Origin: Acetobacter peroxydans
GTDB lineage: Bacteria; Pseudomonadota; Alphaproteobacteria; Acetobacterales; Acetobacteraceae
NCBI RefSeq assembly: GCF_006539345.1
Contig: NZ_BJMV01000001.1
Coordinates: forward strand, 434,001-498,000
DNA length: 64,000 bases
Direction of reading: 5' to 3'
The notes under the pieces: model-generated
The model's database searches: none
The model's input: only the letters and a program-made list of their open reading frames with translations
What the model was told of the DNA's origin: nothing
Part shown: positions 43,045-50,819 of the stretch, in pieces
How positions within the stretch are numbered: the stretch's first letter is position 1
How the letters are laid out: each line of letters begins with the position of its first letter
Made by a program: the position numbers and the translations under genes

Positions 43045-44742
43045 CTAGGCTACGGCTGCTTTGGCCATGCCACCCGACAGGCGCCAGATTCTGTCCAGTT
43101 TTTCAACGCCGGTCAGCCGGTGGGCAATCAGGATAACGGTGCGGCCTTCCGTAACTGTATTGAGGGTGGACAGGAACTCCTGTTCGGTCTGGGCATCCAG
43201 CCCGGTTGCTGGCTCATCCAGCACAAGAATGGGCGCGCGGGTCAGCAGGGTGCGCGCCAGCGCAATACGACGCCCCTGCCCGCCCGACAGCCGCAGGCCG
43301 CCTTCGCCCAGCCATGTATCCAGTCCTTCGGGCAGGTTCCGTACTACATCAGCCACCGCGGCCTGCTCCAAGGCTCGCCACAGATCCTCATCAGAGGCAT
43401 CAGGCCTGCCCAGCAGCAGGTTTGCCCGGATGGTATCGTCAAACAGATGCGTGGCCTGGGAAAGCCATGCGATCCGCGCGCGTAGTGCATCCGGATGGAT
43501 CTGGCTGATATCGACACCACCCAGGGTAATATGCCCGTCCTGCGGGGTGGCGGCGCGTAGCAACAGCGCCGCGAGACTGGACTTGCCTGCGCCGGACGGC
43601 CCCAGAAGGGCTATACGGCTACCGGCGGGGATATCGAGCGTCAGGCCGTCAAAAATCCACGGCCGGTTGTCATCCCAGCGAAAACGGATGCCTTCGAAAC
43701 GGATATCGGTACCGTCTGGCGCGTTGGCGCGTTGCTGTGATGCTGGCATGGGAGGAGCTGTCGTGGCGATTTCAACAACACGATGTGCGGCAGCGCCCAT
43801 GGCACCGGCCTGCAAACCAGCCCGTGTCAGTGTAGCCGCGCTTTCAAACGCGGCAACCGTCAGAAACAGTGCCGCAACACCCCTGAGCGGCGAGATGGGG
43901 AAGAGAACCCCCGCGATGGCCAGCAGAATAAGGAATGTGGCAAGCTGAGCTGCCAGAAAAGACCCTGCATTGGCCATGGCCATACGGCGCGCCTGTGTCA
44001 TCTGGCTTTTGAGCAGGGTGGACTCTGCTGCCTGAACATGGGCCAGCATACGCCCTTCTGCTCCGAAAGCCCGGATTTCGCGGAGCCCGGAGACCAGATC
44101 TAGAACGGAAATCCGCAAATGCGCGAGATCATGTGTCAGACGGGCGGCACCTTCACGGCCACTACGGGCAACGGCCCACGGCACGACAAAGGCACAGAAT
44201 GCAAACAGCAGGCCGATAACAGCAGCAAGCGCGGGGTTGCCGCCGCCAATCATGACAATAAGGACGGGTAGTGTCAGACAGGCGCAGGTGAACGGAATGA
44301 CAATGCGCAGATAAAGCCCATCAAGCGTACCGATATCGGAAACAAGGCGCGAGAGCATGTCACCCGCCCGCCGGAACCCCAGACCCGCCGCAGCCCCACG
44401 CGCAAGAGAGCGGAAAAACCAGACCCGCAGCGCGGCCAGTGCGCGAAACATGGCGTCATGCGCGAAGAGACGCTCCGAATAGCGGAGGACTACCCGACCC
44501 GCGCCAACCCATTTGAGCAGAACAGTCGTAACCACCAATTCACCCAGCACGCACCCGGCCAGTCGCAGGCCTGAGGCGCGCATGAGCAGCAACCCGCACA
44601 GTAGGCCCAGCAGGGCCAGCACGCAGCCGACAAAGAGGCGAACCGCCTGCCCGCGCCAGAGATGGAAAATGCTCAGGGTGGCCTGCCAATCGGAAAGCGG
44701 GGCCGATCTGGCGCGCGGGGTGCTGTTTTTATCCGCGCTCAT
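43045..44742 (-). CDS. cydC: Thiol reductant ABC exporter subunit CydC
   Basis: CydC is half of the heterodimeric CydDC exporter needed for assembly of cytochrome bd oxidase and periplasmic thiol balance. The N-terminal exporter membrane domain (about six segments in residues 25-310) is followed by the nucleotide-binding domain with Walker A GPSGAGKSS, signature LSGGQGRRIALAR and Walker B ILVLDEP. The length is 565 residues. Its ATG overlaps the cydD stop. The cytochrome bd genes themselves are not in the window. Confidence 0.92.
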   Translation of the reverse strand: MSADKNSTPRARSAPLSDWQATLSIFHLWRGQAVRLFVGCVLALLGLLCGLLLMRASGLRLAGCVLGELVVTTVLLKWVGAGRVVLRYSERLFAHDAMFRALAALRVWFFRSLARGAAAGLGFRRAGDMLSRLVSDIGTLDGLYLRIVIPFTCACLTLPVLIVMIGGGNPALAAVIGLLFAFCAFVVPWAVARSGREGAARLTHDLAHLRISVLDLVSGLREIRAFGAEGRMLAHVQAAESTLLKSQMTQARRMAMANAGSFLAAQLATFLILLAIAGVLFPISPLRGVAALFLTVAAFESAATLTRAGLQAGAMGAAAHRVVEIATTAPPMPASQQRANAPDGTDIRFEGIRFRWDDNRPWIFDGLTLDIPAGSRIALLGPSGAGKSSLAALLLRAATPQDGHITLGGVDISQIHPDALRARIAWLSQATHLFDDTIRANLLLGRPDASDEDLWRALEQAAVADVVRNLPEGLDTWLGEGGLRLSGGQGRRIALARTLLTRAPILVLDEPATGLDAQTEQEFLSTLNTVTEGRTVILIAHRLTGVEKLDRIWRLSGGMAKAAVA

Positions 44743-46466
44743 GCCCGAAATGCTCCCTGCCTGTTGATGATTTGGCCGTGTTGCAGATCAATCCGCCGTC
44801 CCTTGAACAGATGGGCCATAGCGGAATGTGTGGCCAGAACAACCGTACGGCCAACCGCCAGGCGCTGGAGGCTTTCAAACACGCTTTTCTCAGTTGCGGG
44901 GTCGAGATGGGCTGTCGGCTCGTCGAGCAGCAGGACGGGCGTATTTTTCAGGTAGGCTCGGGCAATGGCGATCCTCTGGGCCTGCCCGCCGGAAAGGCCG
45001 AAACCACCCTCCCCTATACGCGTCTCAAGGCCGTCTGGCAGGTCTTTGAGGAACGTATCGACTGACGCAGCACGGATGGCTGCATTCAGGGCCTGCTCAT
45101 CAGCATCAGGGCGGGCGAACAGGATGTTGTCGCGCAGCGTCCCGGCAAAAAGAACGGGCTTCTGCCCGATCCACGATACCATGCGCGACAGAGCATCCGG
45201 CACAATGGAAGAGAGCGGCGCGCCGTTTAGCAGGACACGTCCTTCATCCGGTTCGATAAAGCCCAGAAGCAGTTCCATAATGGTGGATTTGCCTGACCCT
45301 GATGCCCCTGCGAGCACAAGGGTTTCCCCGGCCGGCACAGTAAAGCTGATGTGCTGAAGTGCTGGCCCTCTGGCGGGGTCCCATGTGAAGCTGACATTAT
45401 CGAAAGCCAGCATGACGCCATGAGCCTGCACGGTGCGAGTTTCATCCGGTGCGGGAACGGCCTGCGCTTCCGGCAGATCAAGAATGGCCGAAGCCGCACC
45501 CTGCGCATGTGCCCGATCCTGATAGGCGAGCGCCAGCGCCCGTAACGGGGCAAAGAATTCTGGTACGACCAACAACGCGAACAGACCTGCAGTGACGCTG
45601 TGCTCAAACGCCGGTGTAAAGCTCTGTGCCTGCATGTTCAGGGCTATGCGTCCCTCCATCACGGCAAGCAGAATAAGGGCTGCCACCATGGCGCAGTCGA
45701 TCGTGGCGGAGGACAGAAAGGCAACACGCAGCACTTTCATCGTCCGCACACGCAGTTCCTCGGCGGCCTGAGCCAGCTTGCGGGTCTCGTCTTCCGCGCG
45801 GCCGGCCAGCACAATCGTGGCAATGCCCCGTACCCGGTCAAGAAAACGGGACTGAAGCCGCGTCATGGCCAGGAACTGGTTGCGGGAAGCTACGGCAGCA
45901 CCAATACCAAACACGGCCTGCCCTACAGGCACGACCAGACCGCACAGCCCCAGTACAAGCGCCGCGCGCGGTTGCACCAGCCCGACAGGCACAAGAATGG
46001 CAAGCGGGGTTACGAGCCAGAGTGTGGAAGCCGGAAGCCAGTGGCCAAAAAAACCGTCCAGCGCTTCAATGCGATCCACAACGGTCATGGCCAGAGCCCC
46101 GCTGGAAGTGCGGCGCAAAAGGGCCGGGCCTCCTGTCGTTACCGAAGCCAGCACGGAAGCACGCAGGCGGCGGCGTGCTGCCATGCCCGCGCGGGCAGCG
46201 CTGATATCCATCCGAATCGTGAGAAACGCGCGCACCAGTGCCAGAGTGGGAAACAGAACAAACGGCCAGACAGGAAAAGCCCCTACGGCCATGCCTGTGT
46301 GCCAGGCTGTCAGCGCGTGTGCCAGAATGGTAGCCACACACCAGATTTGGCCAATGCCTGCAAGGCTGGAGAGCAGCCCGTAACAGACGACGGGGCGCGC
46401 AGCGGCTTTACCAAGCCGCGTCTGCGTGCGTGTCCAGCCGCGTAATGCTGCTTTTTCAGTACTCAT
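44739..46466 (-). CDS. cydD: Thiol reductant ABC exporter subunit CydD
   Basis: CydD is the partner of CydC. It has a membrane domain over the first 320 residues and a nucleotide-binding domain with Walker A GASGSGKST, signature LSGGQAQRIAIAR, Walker B LLLDEPTAHLD and switch His in LATHS. The length is 575 residues. It heads cydD-cydC-recQ, with a 4-nt overlap into cydC. The 89-bp gap upstream to the kinase gene contains no obvious terminator. Confidence 0.92.
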   Translation of the reverse strand: MSTEKAALRGWTRTQTRLGKAAARPVVCYGLLSSLAGIGQIWCVATILAHALTAWHTGMAVGAFPVWPFVLFPTLALVRAFLTIRMDISAARAGMAARRRLRASVLASVTTGGPALLRRTSSGALAMTVVDRIEALDGFFGHWLPASTLWLVTPLAILVPVGLVQPRAALVLGLCGLVVPVGQAVFGIGAAVASRNQFLAMTRLQSRFLDRVRGIATIVLAGRAEDETRKLAQAAEELRVRTMKVLRVAFLSSATIDCAMVAALILLAVMEGRIALNMQAQSFTPAFEHSVTAGLFALLVVPEFFAPLRALALAYQDRAHAQGAASAILDLPEAQAVPAPDETRTVQAHGVMLAFDNVSFTWDPARGPALQHISFTVPAGETLVLAGASGSGKSTIMELLLGFIEPDEGRVLLNGAPLSSIVPDALSRMVSWIGQKPVLFAGTLRDNILFARPDADEQALNAAIRAASVDTFLKDLPDGLETRIGEGGFGLSGGQAQRIAIARAYLKNTPVLLLDEPTAHLDPATEKSVFESLQRLAVGRTVVLATHSAMAHLFKGRRIDLQHGQIINRQGAFRA

Positions 46467-46555
46467 GGGCCGCTTTTATATCGCTCTCGATATGCCCTCA
46501 CCAGTCTGTAATGTCATAAACTGATGCAAAGGGGGTATGAAAGAGGCGGAAGGGC

Positions 46556-48292
46556 TTATGCCTTGTCCTGCGCGGCGGCGCTCTCATCCTCTTTCATGGG
46601 AATGGTCAGGGTAAACTGAACTCCTTGCTGCCCTGAATAGTCCATGACACCACGGAGCTGCCGTACAAAACCGTGGATCAGGCGTAGGCCAATCCCCTGC
46701 GCATGGTGTTCCTCGTTGAAATCAAACCCAATGCCGTCATCAGCTATATAAAGCGTTACCTGATCATCATCTCGGTGCAAGCGCATGGTGATGGTGCCGC
46801 ACTGCCCGTCGGGGAAAGCGTATTTTATGGCGTTTGTGACAAGTTCCGTGACGATGAGCGCCAGAGGCACGGCCTGATCCGGGTCCATCCAGAAATTGTC
46901 GCAGTCGATATCCAGTGCAACCCGCCCTTCCTCATAAGCGCCGGCAATGTGCAGGGTCTGTTCACATAGTTCCTTTAGAAACACCGCCATGTTCAGGCTG
47001 GTGAGCGTATCTTCCGCGTAAAGCGTACGGTGCAGCGTTGCCAGAGCGCGAATTCTGTCCCGCGCAAGCGCGAATTCGGCCCGAGCTTCTGGGTTGGAAA
47101 TCTGGTTGGCCTGCAAATTCAACAGCGAGGCAACAATCTGAAGATTGTTTTTAACGCGGTGATGGATTTCCTTCATCAGGAGCGCCTGATGCGCGACGGC
47201 TTTCTTCAGTCGGTTTTCCTGCCTGGAAAGGCGCCGTGTGGCGCGGGTAAAGGCTTGGCCGAGCCGTTGCAGTTCAAGCGGCATGGTGCGGGTAATGCGG
47301 GTGTCGAACACACCTTCCATCTGCCATTTTTGTACCGAATAGGTCAGTCTGCGTAACGGCCACACCAGTACAATATTGGCTGCCAGAGTAACCCCCACAA
47401 GCCCGGCGGCAAGTGCAAACAGAATGGCCGCAATCTGGAATACCATATTCCGCAAGGCTTCTATTTCGAGCGGGGTTTGTTGTGTGGCGATCAGGATATC
47501 CGCGCCGCCTGCAATGGCGCCGAGCGCATAGCCCCCCTGTGGGGATGAGAGCGAGACGGTGCCATGGCCCTTGGTCTCGAGTTGCGTCTGGAGTGTTCGC
47601 ACAAGGTCAGGCGGCGGCGTTTCCCACCGACAGTCTGTGCAGACGGGGGTCAGCTCACCATTGTGCATGAGCAGCCACGCCTGCATGGGGTTGGCGCGGT
47701 CTGAGAAAACCTCCCACCCTGAACTGTTGCGCAAATAGGTGCTGGGGCGCGAAATCTGGATGATTCCCATCAGATAGCCGTGGGATTCTGGTACATCGAG
47801 AAACTGGGCAGGAACGGTAATTCGCAGGAACGCGCCGTTATCTTGCATATTACCGCTTTTCTGTACAGCTTCCAGCAGGGTGCCGTGTACCGGCCCGGGT
47901 GGCGCAAGCTGCTCGACATCGGTACAGGAAGGCCCTTGCGGCACCACGGATGCAATAGGTTTCCCCCCTTCATCGAGAATGGACAGGGAGCAGTAGCGCT
48001 GCCCGCTGATGGTTTCGGCCAGTTTCAGGGCGTGTACGATCTGATCTGGTGTCAGATCCATATTGCCTATGGTTTCAAGCGCACTGCGCAGCCTGTCCGT
48101 ATCGTGTAGAAACTGTTGATCCAGACTCTGGATGGCATCAACAGCCCGCTGGGCGCTGCCGGTCATGAGTTCACGATAGTTGCGCAGCGCCAATGTGGCG
48201 GCGATAATCATAACCGGAATAGCCGAGAGACTGATCAGTACGCGCATTCGCGCACTGGTCGTACTAAAAAACCGTCCAAACATCGCCAGCAT
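46556..48292 (-). CDS. Sensor histidine kinase (HisKA_2 family) of the general stress response
   Basis: This is a membrane sensor kinase of about 578 residues: TM1 near the N-terminus (RVLISLSAIPVMIIAATLA), a periplasmic sensor region of about 230 residues, TM2 (FQIAAILFALAAGLVGVTLAANI), a HAMP-like linker, then HisKA_2 with the phospho-acceptor in HHRVKNN and a HATPase_c domain (TELVTNAIKYAF, DDGIGFDF, GIGLRLIHGF). Kinases of this type phosphorylate PhyR, and its place next to nepR supports that. The start is unclear: the frame opens with a TTG at 48343, and the ATGs at 48292 and 48283 have no strong ribosome site. I give 48292. Confidence 0.85.
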   Translation of the reverse strand: MLAMFGRFFSTTSARMRVLISLSAIPVMIIAATLALRNYRELMTGSAQRAVDAIQSLDQQFLHDTDRLRSALETIGNMDLTPDQIVHALKLAETISGQRYCSLSILDEGGKPIASVVPQGPSCTDVEQLAPPGPVHGTLLEAVQKSGNMQDNGAFLRITVPAQFLDVPESHGYLMGIIQISRPSTYLRNSSGWEVFSDRANPMQAWLLMHNGELTPVCTDCRWETPPPDLVRTLQTQLETKGHGTVSLSSPQGGYALGAIAGGADILIATQQTPLEIEALRNMVFQIAAILFALAAGLVGVTLAANIVLVWPLRRLTYSVQKWQMEGVFDTRITRTMPLELQRLGQAFTRATRRLSRQENRLKKAVAHQALLMKEIHHRVKNNLQIVASLLNLQANQISNPEARAEFALARDRIRALATLHRTLYAEDTLTSLNMAVFLKELCEQTLHIAGAYEEGRVALDIDCDNFWMDPDQAVPLALIVTELVTNAIKYAFPDGQCGTITMRLHRDDDQVTLYIADDGIGFDFNEEHHAQGIGLRLIHGFVRQLRGVMDYSGQQGVQFTLTIPMKEDESAAAQDKA

Positions 48293-48349
48293 ACTTTGCA
48301 GGAGGTGCCTGATGGCGACAAACAGGCATAGAAAAACTTTCAAAGACCG

Positions 48350-48517
48350 TCAGTCCTGCTTTTCACGGTCTTCCTGAATGAGTCGAAGCAGATCTTCCGG
48401 TACGGGTTCGTTAACAACGTCGTCGAACAACTGGTGTAGGCCACGCTTCAACCAGACATCAAAAGCCTGATTCCCCTGTTTTTTCTTTGTTTTTCGGGAA
48501 GTGGGCGCGTCTGTCAT
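48350..48517 (-). CDS. nepR: Anti-sigma factor NepR
   Basis: NepR binds and inhibits EcfG until phosphorylated PhyR captures it. This is a 55-residue form with the characteristic two-helix core FDVWLKRGLHQLFDDVVNEPVPEDLLRLI after a basic N-terminus (MTDAPTSRKTKKKQ). The frame is open a further 57 codons upstream, but those residues overlap the preceding sigma gene and are not conserved. It lies between the second sigma-factor gene and the kinase gene, the usual company of nepR. Confidence 0.88.
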   Translation of the reverse strand: MTDAPTSRKTKKKQGNQAFDVWLKRGLHQLFDDVVNEPVPEDLLRLIQEDREKQD

Positions 48518-48638
48518 GCGTGTTCTCAACCTGAACTCCAACCTCTGCTCTTCCGGTGGCGCCAAAGTGCCCCATCCCGCACCAAAGGTGCAGAATGGCA
48601 CAGTATCTCTGGTTTGGAGCCCTGTTCTGGCCATCGTA

Positions 48639-49265
48639 TCAGACCCCCGCCACGGCGGCACGGGATCTGCTTTGGTCGAGTGTGCCATGCTTCGGCTCGT
48701 TTCGCATGGGGTTGAGGTAACTTTTTTCGCGGGAATGTGTCTTCCCTAACGGGTTTTTGATGCCTTCACGCCGGCCCGCTGGAGCTGTTTCTGCGGTCAG
48801 CCATGTTTCAAGCTGGCGCCGCGCGCGAAATACGCGACTTTTGGCGGTGCCCACGGCACAGCCGGAAATTTCTGCCAGTTCCTGGTAGCTCATGCCTTCC
48901 AATACGCCGAGCACCAGCGCCTCGCGCTGGTCGTCTGGCAGCCGGGCCAGCGCAGCATCAAGTTCCTGAAGGGCCAGCCTGTCATCATGCCGTGCGCCTA
49001 CAGCCAGCAGGGATTGGGGCGTATCGTCAATATCCGTGGTCTCGCGTTTTTTGCGCAGGTCTGAGATAAAGCGGTTTCTGAGAATACGATGCATCCATGC
49101 CCCAAAATTGGTGCCAGGAATGAAACTGGCCTGCGCAGACAGGGCATTGCAGACGGCATCCTGCACAAGATCTTCCGCCATCGCGCGGTTGCGGGTCAGC
49201 GCCAGAGCCTGCACCCGCAGTTTGGGAAGGATATTAACGATCTGATCGTGAAAGGTATCCGACAT
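48639..49265 (-). CDS. EcfG-like RNA polymerase sigma factor, second copy, with long C-terminal tail
   Basis: This is an ECF sigma factor of 208 residues. Sigma-2 is at LTRNRAMAEDLVQDAVCNAL ... WMHRILRNRFISDLRKKR. Sigma-4 is at LPDDQREALVLGVLEGMSYQELAEISGCAVGTAKSRVFRARRQL. This is the EcfG (general stress response) pattern. About 50 residues follow the sigma-4 helix, rich in Arg, Ser, Asn and Lys, and do not look like family sequence. The start at 49265 (MSDTFHDQ) has GGAG upstream. It lies directly upstream of nepR and downstream of another EcfG-like gene. Confidence 0.88.
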   Translation of the reverse strand: MSDTFHDQIVNILPKLRVQALALTRNRAMAEDLVQDAVCNALSAQASFIPGTNFGAWMHRILRNRFISDLRKKRETTDIDDTPQSLLAVGARHDDRLALQELDAALARLPDDQREALVLGVLEGMSYQELAEISGCAVGTAKSRVFRARRQLETWLTAETAPAGRREGIKNPLGKTHSREKSYLNPMRNEPKHGTLDQSRSRAAVAGV

Positions 49266-49365
49266 TGTTATGTTCTCCGGAATGTGTTCCTTCTGGAAAA
49301 GAAATGTCCGGCACACCGCAAAGGTTACATGCGAGTAAAAATTTTCCGAATAGATGCGCAGCTAT

Positions 49366-49899
49366 CTATTCTGTAAACGTCTTGTCCTGTCGCTTCCCGG
49401 TTTCCTCAAGCAGAGCGCGTAATGTCGCCCGTGCACGAGAGACACGGGCTTTCATGGTGCCAATTCCCACACCACATACCATGGCGGCTTCCGCGTACGT
49501 CATTTCCTGCGCGCCAATCAGTACCAGAGCCTCGCGCAGCAGCGGAGAAAGCCGCCATAAATGCCGTTCGAGTTCGTTCACACTATCTACCTGCCGATCA
49601 TCCTCATGGTGGATAGTATCGTTACTGTGGGCGTAATACTCCAGCAGTGCGGTTTCCCTTTTTCCCTTCCTGACCTGTTGCAGGAAAAGGTTGCGCAGGA
49701 TTGTAAAGCACCAGCCGCGCATGTGGCCGTCCGTCCCCTGCTGAAAGCTGTGCATGTTCGAAAGGGCGCGCAAAATCGTTTCCTGCACCAGATCGTCTGC
49801 CATAGCGGGTTCGCGCGCGCAAAAGCGGGCAAAGCCTCGCAGTGCAGGCACAAGGGCCATCAATTCGGCCCGGAATGCCTGCGCAGAAAGCGGGGCCAA
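49366..49899 (-). CDS. EcfG-like RNA polymerase sigma factor, first copy
   Basis: This is an ECF sigma factor of about 177 residues that shows the EcfG consensus well: ALVPALRGFARFCARE, MADDLVQETILRAL, GWCFTILRNLF in sigma-2, and LSPLLREALVLIGAQEMTYAEAAMVCGVGIGTMKARVSRARATL in sigma-4. No in-frame ATG or GTG precedes the conserved start. The coordinates use a TTG (49897-49899); an in-frame CTG at 49918-49920 lies 8 nt after AGAGG and is an alternative. It is divergent from phyR and lies 100 bp upstream of the second sigma gene. Confidence 0.86.
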   Translation of the reverse strand: MAPLSAQAFRAELMALVPALRGFARFCAREPAMADDLVQETILRALSNMHSFQQGTDGHMRGWCFTILRNLFLQQVRKGKRETALLEYYAHSNDTIHHEDDRQVDSVNELERHLWRLSPLLREALVLIGAQEMTYAEAAMVCGVGIGTMKARVSRARATLRALLEETGKRQDKTFTE

Positions 49900-50010
49900 C
49901 GGGGTGGTGTCATGTGTCAGAGCGGATACCTCTTTCAGCAGAGTGTTTGCCGTGCCATCATTGCGTCAACGAATATAAATGTCTTGACCCTTTTCAGCAG
50001 GAGAATCGCC

Positions 50011-50760
50011 ATGTCAGAGTCGCTACGAGACGGCCTGATTCAGGCCCTCCCTTATGGCAGACGTTACGCGCGGGCGCTAACAGGCAGCCAGCCGGCGGGA
50101 GACCTGCTGGTTGCTGAGAGCCTGCGCGGACTATCCTTGCAGCGACCTATACCCGGACTTTCTCCCCTACAGCAGCTTTATTGGGCAATTTCACGGCACT
50201 ATGAACCGGCACCTCATGTTCGTGCGCCCTATGCCAACGGCCTGTCATTGCGCCAGCGCCAGTTGCTGCTGCTGACGACGCTGGAAGAGGTCTCGGTGGA
50301 TGTCGCTGCAAAGGTGCTGGAAATCTCGACCGATACGGCTCGGGCCGAACTGGACGAAGCCCAGACTCTCCTGCGCAAAGGGGTGCAGACATCTGTGCTG
50401 ATTATTGAGGACGAGCCAATTATCGCCATGGATATCGAGCAGCTTGTCTTGCAATGCGGGCATAAGGTAGCGGGGGTCGCGCACACGCAGGCAGATGCCG
50501 TGCAGATTGCCCTTAACACCCGGCCAGGTCTGGTACTGGCCGATATCAACCTTGGTTCTGGGGGAGACGGCATGGCCGCGGTGATGGAAATCACCGCCGG
50601 CTTTGAGGTGCCGGTCATTTACGTCACCGCTTACCCGGAGCGCCTGCTGACCGGCGAAACCATGGAGCCGTGCTTTGTCATAACAAAGCCTTTTGATCCC
50701 CTGACCCTTGCCGTGGCAACCTATCAGGCCGTAAGCAGTGCGAGCCTGACCCAGGCCTGA
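50011..50760 (+). CDS. phyR: General stress response regulator PhyR
   Basis: PhyR is the phospho-dependent anti-anti-sigma factor: when its receiver is phosphorylated, the N-terminal sigma-like domain binds NepR and frees EcfG. The 249 residues comprise the EcfG-like domain (1-120: LIQALPYGRRYARALTG, RQRQLLLLTTLEEVSVDVAAKVLEIS) and the receiver (127-245) with the acidic pair Glu133-Asp134, phospho-acceptor Asp178 in LADINLG, Thr206 and Lys226. The ATG at 50011 has AGGAG 8 nt upstream. It is divergent from the first EcfG-like gene. Confidence 0.95.
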   Translation: MSESLRDGLIQALPYGRRYARALTGSQPAGDLLVAESLRGLSLQRPIPGLSPLQQLYWAISRHYEPAPHVRAPYANGLSLRQRQLLLLTTLEEVSVDVAAKVLEISTDTARAELDEAQTLLRKGVQTSVLIIEDEPIIAMDIEQLVLQCGHKVAGVAHTQADAVQIALNTRPGLVLADINLGSGGDGMAAVMEITAGFEVPVIYVTAYPERLLTGETMEPCFVITKPFDPLTLAVATYQAVSSASLTQA

Positions 50761-50819
50761 AACATCCGGGCCGGTCTGGTTTATTGTGACAGCACCCGTT
50801 TCCGGCAGGCAATTATTTT

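Noticed and set aside
49266..50010. EcfG-type promoters (GGAAC, about 16-17 nt, CGTT) in the stress locus
   Set aside because: A GGAAC is present upstream of the second sigma gene, but no CGTT-like -10 follows at the right distance, and none was found upstream of phyR. I did not call autoregulation.
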